From Henckelia pumila (Eukaryota > Streptophyta > Magnoliopsida > Lamiales > Gesneriaceae): 64,000 bases of DNA. The notes under the pieces were generated by a model. The model was not told the origin of the DNA, did not search any database, and saw nothing but the letters and a program-made list of their open reading frames with translations. The translations under genes and the position numbers were made by a program. The number at the start of each line of letters is the position of its first letter. Position 1 is the stretch's first letter. The stretch lies in the NCBI RefSeq assembly GCF_033568475.1, contig NC_133122.1, forward strand, positions 19,475,206-19,539,205, written 5' to 3'. Shown piece after piece: positions 47,060 to 57,539 of this stretch.

Positions 47060-48448
47060 ATATATACAAACACACACGCAATGAGGTTGAGATGGGGTTT
47101 CGAAAAAATAAATTAGTCAAGTATCATCTTTCGACGTTTTAATGTTTTATGATGCTTTCGACGTTTTGACGTTTTAAGATATATTCGTGGGACCGTTTGA
47201 GATCCTAATAGATATCACTTAAATTTGAACATCAAAATAAGAGTAATAGTTTCTATAGTATTATAATCTTTCACCTAAGAAACTTTTTCTTTCGTTTATG
47301 TTTTAATTTGTTTTGTTCAGCATGTTTGGTTTCAGCTCTCTCTATTTGTTGCATGGATGATAATAGTGACGGAAATATAAAATTGTTAAATCTTAAGCTT
47401 AAATTATTTTTCTCGATTATCAAGTAAAATCAAGAAAAAGATAAGAGATTCATTATCAACGCAACACAAATGTCTCTATCATTTGGGGACTCCTGCCAAC
47501 CCAAATAATCCAACACAAATTACATTATTTTACGAATTAACTCTGTAAGATGATGCATAACTAATTCGATATACTCATAAAAAAATTATATTTTTATAAT
47601 AAAATTATTATTTACCACTACAGATATAGTTCAGAATAACTCATCAGATAAATATAGATCGTGAAATCATGTAACGAGGGATCTACTTTATATTTAATAA
47701 AAACCTCGGGCCATACGAGAAGTTGGCATTAGGATCCCTTCAAAAAGTCCAAGAACCACCACCAAAAGCGAAAAGTAGCTACGTAAATTAATAGAGAATA
47801 TTAAACACTATGCAACAGCTTTACTTTTTCCTAAAATAAAGTCATGACAAAGTTCAATTAATATAAGAAAGACGTTAGACTATGAGGAGAAGAACAAATA
47901 TGATTCGTAAAATTCACGTATTAACATAACATAATATAATATTCTTAAAAAATTTGTAATCTAAAATAACAAAAAATATCATTTTTATATAAATTTTTAA
48001 ATTGTATTAAACGCATGTGGGACGAAATTTATGAATTATTTAAATTTTTTTCTTGACAAATTTAGTTATCATATAAATATCTATACTATTCTATAAAGCA
48101 TGAAGTGTCTTAGTAATTACTTTTTGATATTTTTATGTGAACTTTCAAAATTAAATCTATCTAATAAATTAAAAAAAATTCTATTGAACAATTTTAATTT
48201 AATTTCATGCAACTTTTCCATCATTTCATGTTTCAAGTTTAACATATTTTAATTTCAAAAATTAACTCTCACACATGTTTATCTGCTTTGAGTTGGTTTC
48301 TAATTTTTTTTTAAAGATTAACAAGTTTTATTTATAAATTAATTTTTAATATGATAATTTGATAAACACACGCATTGTGTGTGCAAGATGCTAGTTATAA
48401 TAATATCGCTTGGCTTCAAAAAATTGACAGTAAACTGTAAACATTTTT
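47060..48448. repeat. Duplicated block, copy 2 (partner 13030-13745)
   Basis: Matches 13030-13745 in the same order, with extra DNA: a repeated TTTCGACGTTTTAATG stretch near 47130-47180, about 400 bp around 47400-47900, and the Helitron at 48080-48394. Non-coding. Confidence 0.65.
48080..48394 (+). mobile_element. Non-autonomous Helitron, 315 bp, with empty site in the window
   Basis: 5' end TCTATACTATTCTATAAAGC preceded by A. 3' end: hairpin ACACAC-GCATT-GTGTGT (48366-48382), eight bases, CTAG (48391-48394), followed by T. TC start, hairpin, CTAG end and insertion between A and T without duplication are the Helitron hallmarks. The paralogous block near 13670 has ATATGAATAGATAATATAAT with no insert, which delimits the element independently. 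Confidence 0.88.
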
Positions 48449-48456
48449 ATTTTAGA

Positions 48457-48941
48457 TGTTGATGCCCCCTAAAAATATACGGGTCTGGTTCGATCTAAGG
48501 CCATTAGCCCGTTCTAGAAAAAGTTGTTCTAAACTCATTAGGCCACAGTGCATTGAGGCATAAACTCATTAAAAGCCTCAAACAATATGCAGATCCCAAA
48601 AAATAAGTTTATGGTTGAGCTCAAGTTGCTGAGCCCAAGTGGGCCGACCTGACCCCTGTCAGGTTAGGGAAAAAGTCTGACCCGAACCCGACATCCCATT
48701 ATTTGGAAAAATGCTCCAAAATCCATTAGTCCTATCATATGGAAAGCCTAAGCTGAATAAAAGCTCAACCAACACAAAAAAATAATATTTATGATTCAAG
48801 CCCTAACTTCATTGGACCGAGCCAGGACTGGGTAACATAGAGGCCCGACTCGGGCCCAACATCTAGAAGGTTCGATCGGCGGAAATATCTGAGGATCTTT
48901 AACAGATAAGGATGAGATCTAATAAATCGGAGATTTGATAT
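48457..48941 (+). repeat. Possible LTR remnant, left part (right part 62238-62520)
   Basis: Starts TGTTGATGCCCCC at 48457. Removing the gypsy array (48942-62237) joins it to 62238-62520, which has CTATAAATACAGG (about 62371) and ends near ACTTTGGTATCATCAG, resembling a primer binding site. This reads like an LTR with TATA box, R/U5 and the start of an internal region. No partner LTR or target duplication is present, so it is tentative. Confidence 0.4.
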
Positions 48942-50454
48942 TGTAGTGACCCGCACCGTGATCACCTACTAATCAGAACTTAAGCATGCAATTAATTAAT
49001 AAAATAATCTTAATCAGAGAAACTGCGGAATTAAAGTAAGTCAAATACCAGGTAAGCAAAACCTAGTGGTCAACCCCGCTATCCAGCCTTGGTCACCACC
49101 TAACCTCCCTGTCTCCGGGAGAACTACCTGCATCTGCCCCATGGAATAGGGCATCCAGCCAACAAAAAATAACCGGAAGTGAGCCTAACATGCTCAGTAC
49201 GAGAGTATGAGTATACGGTGTTATGTGTGCATGTATGCAAGTGAACTGGGTACCAAAACTCTCAGGTCAAAAAACAAGCTCATAGACCGGGCCCAGGGTA
49301 TATAGCACGCTGCGCCGTCGCATCAGGAGGTGACTCATATACCCAGTGGATAATGGTGACCTGATACTAGTACATGTGTCCAACCATAAAGGTGAACTGA
49401 CACAAGACTTACGCATCCAATCATCCACAAACTCCTAGGGTGAGCGCCCTACTACAGGATACCTCTAAGATAAAAGCTCAATATGCTCATGTATGCAACA
49501 TACAGTCATGACATGCTGTATATAAAGGCATATAAAACATACAATCACATAATCCATGCAAACACATAATACATGCATACTCAATCTGGATATCTCGAAT
49601 AATACTTTCGTACCTTACTAAGGCAGATCCTAGAAGCTCCCCCTCTAGGTCCAAGCCTACCATGCAGCACTACAGCATAAATAACCATGCATTACCTAGC
49701 ATGCCAAACATCACCTACTAGGCTCTAAAAGCCTTAATTAAACTATAGCCTACTCCCTATTTACTATAGGGAACCAAAGCCTTACCTTCGTCCGTCGTCA
49801 ACCCGCTGATGTCGCATGCCCCAGAGCCTGGGCATAGCCTAGCTAAGACTCCTAGACGCCTCGCCAGAGCTCCGCCGCCTGGCTGCTACTGCGGACACTG
49901 TCCGCTATAAAATAAACTATTTCCTACTCCAACTCTTAAAGAAAGAGTCCCGAAGCCCTTAAATAGAGCGATTACCGAGAGAGGAGAGGGAAAATTGCAC
50001 TTAAAATGAGGGATTCGGACCCCTATTTATAGGCCACGATCGGAAGCTCCGATCGGTGCATGTTTGCCACGTTTTGGACGGCCGAGATCGGAAGCTTCGA
50101 TCGCAGGATCGGAAGCTCCGATCTCCTGCATCTGGCCACGTGTTTCAATCTCATTGACACCTGTTTCTTGTTGAGATCGGAAGCTCCGTTCTCGGATCGG
50201 AAGCTCCGTTCTCGGATCGGAAGCTCCGATCTGCCCGGTAGCTCCGAACTGTTTCTCATGCTTCCGAACTGGTTTTGGTCCGCCGGGACCCCTGGGACAT
50301 ACCCCACCATTTTCGGACGTTCCGGATCTGATTTTCCACTTATTTTAACCAAATAAGGACTTCTTAAACATGCTTTGACACTTTTAAAATTATATGTCAT
50401 TTTTTAACATGTTTAAAATCACGTAATCTTGTAAAATGGAACCGAGCTACTACA
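48942..50454 (-). repeat. Array LTR 1
   Basis: 1513 bp, TGTAGTGACCC to CTACTACA. On the minus strand a TATA box CTATAAATAG lies at 50023-50032 and directly upstream of it six copies of GATCGGAAGCTCCGATC-like units (50037-50240). Confidence 0.95.
50037..50240 (-). promoter_or_regulatory. U3 repeat cluster upstream of the LTR TATA box
   Basis: Six units with the core GATCGGAAGCTCCGATC, an imperfect palindrome, occur at irregular 20-65 bp spacing, ending about 5 bp from the TATA box on the upstream side. LTR2 has six units (55918-56115) and LTR3 seven (61800-62015). Position and tandem form match an LTR enhancer array; no bound factor is known to me. Confidence 0.6.
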
Positions 50455-50580
50455 TTCTTCCCCTACTTAAGATATTTCGTCCTCGAACAATCTTAAGTAC
50501 TGAATGCAGTAAAATATTGAATAAACATCTTTTATTCAAACTGATTCATTTTACAAGTTACAACCTAAAAATACAACAAT

Positions 50581-51627
50581 TCAAAATCTCTCTGGATAAT
50601 TTGTACGCATACGACTCTCAAGTTCCCAAGTGGCCTCCTTAGTGCCTCGGCTCTGCCACTGAACTAGAACAAGAGTAATGGTCTTGTTGCGTAACACCTT
50701 TTCCTTGTGACCTATGATACGCAAAGGTCTCTCCACATATGTCAAATTCGAGTCCAACTGTACCTCAGACGGCTGTAAGATATGAGACTCATCCGCCACA
50801 TACCGTCGTAACAGTGAAACATGAAACACGTCGTGGATACTTAGACAAATACGTGGTAACGCCAACCTGTAAGCCAGATCTCCAACACTTTCCAGAATTT
50901 CAAATGGACCAATGAACTTAGGAGATAGCTTACCTTTGTGACCGAATCTAAAAATCCTGCGAAATGGTGAGACTTTCAGGAATACTTTCTCACCCACCTC
51001 AAACTGTAAAGGTCTGTGCTTGACATTCGCATAACTAGCTTGTCGATCCTGCGCAACCTTAATTCTCTTCTTGATCTATCCAACAATATCAACAGCCTGC
51101 TGGACTAACTATGGTCCCTCAACCTGTCGCTCCCCCACTTCCTCCCAGAACAGTGGAGTACGACATCGTCGCCCATACAACGCCTCAAACGGAGCCATCC
51201 CAATACTGCGATGGTAACTGTTGTTGTACGCGAACTCAATCAATGGCAACTGATCTTGCCATGCTGGACCAAAATCCATAGAACATGCTCGCAACATGTC
51301 TTCAAGAGTACGAATCGTGCGCTCTGACTGCTCGTCAGTCTCTGGGTGATATGCTGTACTCAAACTAAGAGTAGTACCCATAGCGCGCTGAAGACTCCCC
51401 CAGAACCTGGAAGTAAACCTGGGATCTCGATCGCTGACGATGCTCACAGGCACTCCGTGCAATCGAACAATATCCTGGATGTACAATCGTGACATCCTAA
51501 CAAAACTAAAGTCTCGGTTATAAGGAATGAAATGAGCTGCCTTGGTGAGTCGGTCCACCACAACCCAAATAGCATCACAATTCCTCGAGCTTACCGGTAA
51601 ATGGATCACGAAGTCCATCATGATCAA
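50581..51627 (-). pseudogene. Array internal 1: integrase core and chromodomain remnant
   Basis: 51109-51627 encodes integrase core [21 protein letters not shown] and [14 protein letters not shown] stop (TAG) at 51109 interrupts ...ERQVEGP. 50581-50997 continues with [30 protein letters not shown] and a chromodomain ending ATWELESRM. The start of the integrase (zinc finger) survives only as a worn stretch up to about 51700 (VKAEH). RT, RNase H, protease and gag are absent upstream. Confidence 0.88.
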
Positions 51628-51699
51628 CTCCCATTTCCACTCAGGAATGGATAAACTGTGAAATAATCCTCCAAGTTGTCAGTGTTCTGCCTTGACCTA

Positions 51700-54600
51700 C
51701 TGATACACCAAACATATAGAAGCATATTAATACACATTTTTCTTCATTCCTTTCCACCAGAAAGAACCTCAGACGCAAATTTTTCTACACCAAAAGGATT
51801 CGTATACTTTATGACTAACACTTGTCATAACAACTGTGACAACGTCGTTGTCCACAATTCCTGATTTCTTGAACCTCTCAGGTTTTCTTCTTGGAAAACA
51901 TCAATACAATTATTCTGTTGATTAACAAATCGATTAGTGCAATCTCTAGTGCCAATTTATATTGACACCCATCTCATAACTTCATATAACACCTGAAAAT
52001 GAGAATATTGCTTATCCTCTCACAGATAATCATTTCTTGTTGAATCCTCTGGATGAACAAAACCGTTTCATCCCTCTTAGGCAAAGTCCTAAAACCAATA
52101 CAACCTAGCAAAAACCCCTGAATCGATCTCATCGAATCTGACTTATCAATGCATCCATTAGACATCCTGAAAAATCAGTGACAACAATCTCGCTGGATCT
52201 GATAACCTTAGATCTCAGCTGCTGTCCTTTTTTCATGTCTAAACACTTGATGTTATCCTGTTAGTATTCATTAAAATTCAAATGCTTGCTAGATCAATTT
52301 CTGTCACTGAAGTCCGAGAATTACTTCAAATCATTCCTGAGAACTGAATATCTGATTACTATACTCATCTTATCAGTCTACCAAAAATTGAATAATTCCA
52401 ATCGTTCTTTATGCAAAATAATATTTAGCTCCTCCGTCATGGGTTTATAACATCTGTATCTACCTCAGACAAATAGTTGCAAATAGTCATTGGCACCAAA
52501 CTTGCACCAATTTAACTGACCATTTCGAAACATACATGAACACCTAAGTGCCCAGCTTTCACTAACCAAGTGAATTCTCATACTGATGAATCCATGCTGT
52601 AACTTAGCAGGCTCATGACATCTGTCAATAGAATCGAGTATCTTTTCAAGGTTATCAAACTGACACCAAACTATATTTTTAACGTAATTGTTGCAATGAT
52701 CTCTAGACTGAGTAAATTTTCCATCCTTTCCTGAAGTACAAAAGACTTCCAGAATATCAATTGAAATATACTCTCCCATGTCTATCGTTGATCACAGTTC
52801 ACGTCTCCTAGTATAAGTCATCACAGTGCCCTGATAAAATTCTTCTTTGCTTGACAATCCATCAATCGAATTCCAATTCTTACAGGAAAATTTACCTAAG
52901 TAAACTCATCACTTAGAATTTCTTGTTCATCTCGTAATCAAGATCCTGATCACTAAAATACCTCTGATAGAATCAGACAATACTGGTAAAACCTCCTGGT
53001 TCTCCCCCAGTATCACGTGCGAGAACTACCCGTCCAGAATATTCACTTGTCAAGGAATCCTTTCCAAGACTATTCTGTCCACGGAAACGAAAGTTTGTAT
53101 CTCTGATGAAGTCAGACGATAACTCAAATCCCTTGGAACTAATCCAGTACCAAGTATAACTCCAAAAGACTCAAATAAATCCTGAATATTCTCCTGATAG
53201 TTATACCCATTGCTATGACTATACAAACAACGAGACATGGTAAGTCTTCCTATAATGCCAAACTGGAACAAAAGAATTCTTCCAGAGTACACCGACATAA
53301 GGTCGTACTTACTATACCATCTCAAAACCGGACAGTCAAGAGCACCCTGGCATAACTCATCCCTGAGTCTCTGATATTATGCAATCATTCCTTTCTGGAC
53401 CAAAATCATTGGTCAAGGAAAATTCTCTGTAGAGGCACGACTCAAATCCCGAGTCTACAAGCATCTGATAATTAAATCCTGTTGAATATCAATTCAACTA
53501 ATATCCTGGATTAAATCCCGATATCACAAATCAAGATCAAAAACTTATCTACTCAGAACAATTACTTGTCAAGGAAAAATCCATTCCAAGACTGTTCTGA
53601 CAACGGAACATCTTTATCTCAAATAAACGATAACTAAACCTTGATACCACACCTGGTATCTGTCCTATCCAAAGTCATACCATGTTGTGACTGTTGCCAA
53701 ATTTCTAAACTGAGTAGCCTTCCCTATATAGTCCCTAGAGCACCAAGGCCTCCAAACAATCTCCGAAGTATAGAAACTTCCAGAAGAATAACCGACTAAG
53801 GGTGGCGCCCCCTCATGTCTAGTACTGGTCACAATCCACAACTCTTTGTATTAGTTAATCTGTCATCCTGATGAAAATCCATCATCACTAGGTAACAACC
53901 TAAAAGGATCAAAGCAGCCAACTGTTCTAAGAAAATACATCTAGAACAAACATTCATGCGTCTTGATGAGTCACATCATCCCTGGCAAACACTTGGCTTA
54001 AAAGAATATTCTAGGTAAAACATCTAGAACTATTCATTGAAAACATGCAAAATTCCCAAGTACTCATTTAAAACAATGATCAGTATTTTATTCAAAATAA
54101 CCAAGTTAATCTTAAAGATTACAACACTTGAACCACAAATCCAGGTTCTAATACAATCTTTATTATAATCCCATGTAATACATAACTTAATCAAAAGATT
54201 ACACTGAAAGATGTACAATACAACAATAACTGAGTACATCAAATACTGAAATCTTTAATACATCTGATTACAACTGAAATACTGTTTACAACCAAATACA
54301 GTATTTAAATTCATGCGGAAGTCTTTCATTCCGTCTACTGATCTTGAACGTGAAGTTTCCCGTCTGCTACTCATGTCAGCAGAACTTCTACCTCACAAGA
54401 TCTCAAAGAATAAAATCTTGCTAATCTACCGGATCCTTCCAATATTGTTGGGTTCCTTATCTGGTAGATGAGACAAGATTTTCCCGTCAATCTCTCCAAC
54501 TACTAGTGAAGAGTCTTTCGGGGTGGCTTCCTTGGTCGACTTAGAATGGATGACTACATGTCACACATTCCGTTCAACCTGGAGAAGTGTCTGGCGTTGA

Positions 54601-54805
54601 AAACTGGATCTTCTCTTCCAGCTCCATCCTGCTGGGATCCACATAATACGATCCTTCGCTGCCAACCTTGGCAATGATGATTTTGGAAAAGCCTAGACAT
54701 CCTGCTATTCCAATTTCTGATACTGCTATCGTTATTGAATCCAACTTGTAATCCTACAAAGGATAACCAAAAATCAATACTATGTCCCAAATAATCTTAT
54801 TGCAT
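51700..54805 (-). other. Array internal 1: 3.1-kb non-coding region with diverged tandem modules
   Basis: Between the integrase remnant and the primer binding site there is no recognisable retroelement protein. Short words recur at ~500-bp steps near 52690-52760, 53240-53290 and 53720-53790 (CTGAGTAAATTTTCC / CTGAGTAGCCTTCCC; AGACTTCCAGAATATC / AAACTTCCAGAAGAATAACC / ATTCTTCCAGAGTACACC). CTTGTCAAGGAA..TTCCAAGACT..TTCTG appears at 53047-53085 and 53567-53605. The same region is present in internal 2. Confidence 0.55.
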
Positions 54806-54817
54806 GCTCTGATACCA
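54806..54817 (-). other. Array primer binding site 1 (tRNA-iMet)
   Basis: TGGTATCAGAGC on the minus strand, four bases from LTR2. The equivalent for internal 2 is at 60695-60706. Confidence 0.93.
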
Positions 54818-54821
54818 TAAA

Positions 54822-56335
54822 TGTAGTGACCCGCACCGTGATCACCTACTAATCAGAACTTAAGCATGCAATTAATTAATAAAATAATCTTAATCAGAGA
54901 AACTGCGGAATTAAAGTAAGTCAAATACCAGGTAAGCAAAACCTAGTGGTCAACCCCGCTATCCAGCCTTGGTCACCACCTAACCTCCCTGTCTCCGGGA
55001 GAACTACCTGCATCTGCCCCATGGAATAAGGCATCCAGCCAACAGAAAATAACCGAAAGTGAGCCTAACATGCTCAGTACGAGAGTATGAGTATACGGTG
55101 TTATGCATGCATGTATGCAAGTGAACTGGGTACCAAAACTCTCAGGTCAAGAAACAGGCTCATAGACCGGGCCCAGGGTATATAGCACGCTGCGTCGTCG
55201 CATCAGGAGGTGGCTCATATACCCAGTGGATAATGGTGACCTGATACTAGTACATGTGTCCAACCATAAAGGTGACCTGACACAAGACTTACGTATCCAA
55301 CCATCCATAAACTCCTAGGGTGAGCGCCCTACTACAGGATACCTCTAAGGTAAAAGCTCAATATGCTCATGTATGCAACATACAGTCATGACATGCTGTA
55401 TATAAAGACATATAAAACATGCAATCACATAATCCATGCAAACACATAATACATGCATACTCAATCTGGATATCTCGAATAATACTTCCGTACCTTACTA
55501 AGGCAGATCCTAGAAGCTCTCCCTCTAGGTCCAAGCCTACCATGCAGCACTACAGCATAAATAACCATGCATTACCTAGCATGCCAAACATCACTTACTA
55601 GGCTCTAAAATCCTTAATTAAACTATAGCATACTCCCTATTTACTATAGGGAACCAAAGCCATACCTTCGTCCGTCGTCAGCCCGCTGATGTCGCATGCC
55701 CCAGAGCCTGGGCATAGCCTAGCTACGACTCCTAGATGCCTCGCCAGAGCTCCGTCGCCTGGCTGCTTCTGCGGAAACTGTCCGCTATAAAATAAACTAT
55801 TTTCTACTCCAACTCTTAAAGAAAGAGTCCCGAAGCCCTTAAATAGAGAGATTACTGGGAGAGGAGAGGGAAAATATCACTTAAAATGAGGGATTCGGAC
55901 CCCTATTTATAAGCCACGATCGGAAGCTCCGATCTCCTGATCGGAAGCTCCGATCGGTGCATGTTTGCCACGTTTTGGACGGCCGAGATCGGAAGCTCCG
56001 ATTGCAGGATCGGAAGCTCCGATCTCTTGAATTTGGCCACGTGTTTCAATCTCATTGACACCTATTTCTGGTTGAGATCGGAAGCTCCGTTCTCGGATCG
56101 GAAGCTCCGATCTGCCCGGTAGCTCCGAACTGTTTCTCATGCTTCCGAACTGGTTTTGGTCCTCCGGGACCCCCGGGACCTACCCCACCATTTTCGAACG
56201 TTCCGAATCTAATTTTCCACTTATTTTAACCAAATAAGAACTTTTTAAACATGTTTTGACACTTTTAAAATTATATGTCATTTTCTAACATGTTTAAAAT
56301 CACTTAATCTTGTAAAATGGAACCGGGCTACTACA
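54822..56335 (-). repeat. Array LTR 2 (shared middle LTR)
   Basis: 1514 bp; about 96-97 percent identical to LTR1 by eye. Minus-strand TATA TTATAAATAG at 55903-55912 with six upstream GATCGGAAGCTCC units. It serves as 5' LTR for internal 1 and 3' LTR for internal 2. Confidence 0.95.
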
Positions 56336-56464
56336 TTCTCCCCCTACTTAAGATATTTCGTCCTCGAACAATCTTAAGTACTGAATGCAGTAAAATATTG
56401 AATAAACATATTTTATTCAAACTGATTCATTTTACAAGTTACAACCTGAAAATACAACAATTCA

Positions 56465-57507
56465 AAATCTTCTGGATAATCTGTACGCATACGACTCTCA
56501 AGTTCTCAAGTGGCCTCCTTAGTGCCTTGGCGCTGCCACTGAACTAGAACAAGAGGAATGGTCTTGTTGCGTAACACCTTTTCCTTGTGACCTATGATAC
56601 GCAAAGGTCTCTCCACATATGTCAAATTCGAGTCCAACTGTACCTCAGACGGCTGTAAGATATGAGACTCATCCGCCACATACCGTCGTAACAGTGAAAC
56701 ATGGAACACGTCGTGGATACTTAGACAAATACGGTAGTAACACCAACCTGTAATCCAGATCTCCAACACTTTCCAGAATTTCAAATGGACCAATGAACTT
56801 AGGAGATAGCTTACCTTTGTGACCAAATCTAAAAATCCTGCAAAATGGTGAGACTTTCAGGAATACTTTCTCACCCACCTCAAACTGTAAAGGTCTGCGC
56901 TTGACATTCGCATAACTAGCTTGTTGATCCTGCGCAACCTTAATTCTCTTCTTGATCTGTCCAACAATATCAACAGCCTGCTGGACTAACTCCGGTCCCT
57001 CAACCTGTCGCTCCCCCACTTCCTCCCAGAACAGTGTAGTACGACATCGTCGCTCTTACAACGCCTCAAACGGAGCCATCCCAATACTGCGATGGTAACT
57101 TTTGTTGTACGCGAACTCAATCAATGTCAACTGATATTGCCATGCTGGACCAAAATCCATAGAACATGCTTGCAACATGTCTTCAAGAGTACAAATCGTG
57201 CGCTCTGACTGCTCGTCAGTCTCTGGGTGATATGTTGTACTCAAACTAAGAGTAGTACCCATAGCGCGCTGAAGACTTCCCAGAACCTGGAAGTAAACCT
57301 GGGATCTCGATCGCTGACGATGCTCACAGACACTCCGTGCAATCGAACAATATCCTGGATGTACAATCGTGTCATCCTAACAAAACTAAAGTCTCGGTTA
57401 TAAGGAATGAAATGTGCTGATTTGGTGAGTCGGTCCACCACAACCCAGATAGCATCACAATTCATCGAGCTTACCGGTAAATGGGTCACGAAGTCCATCA
57501 TGATCAA
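56465..57507 (-). pseudogene. Array internal 2: integrase core and chromodomain remnant
   Basis: Homologous to 50581-51627 but more broken: 57241-57507 (MDFVTHLP to [13 protein letters not shown], then a one-base deletion), 57056-57262 (SERTICTLEDML), 56669-57019 ([20 protein letters not shown], without the stop seen in internal 1) and 56506-56826 (chromodomain, [13 protein letters not shown]). Confidence 0.88.
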
Positions 57508-57539
57508 CTCTCATTTCCACTCATGAATGGATAAACTGT

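Noticed and set aside
50037-50240. AGATCGGAAG repeats look like sequencing-adapter contamination
   Set aside because: Only the first ten bases agree; the units continue CTCCGATC rather than the adapter sequence, vary between copies, and occur at the same place in three independent LTRs.
50037-50240. CRISPR-like array of short palindromic repeats
   Set aside because: Spacing is irregular (20-65 bp), spacers are shared between LTR copies, there are no cas genes, and the context is a plant retrotransposon LTR.
54822-56335. Two separate side-by-side gypsy insertions
   Set aside because: There are three, not four, LTRs, and no pentamer duplication flanks the middle one.
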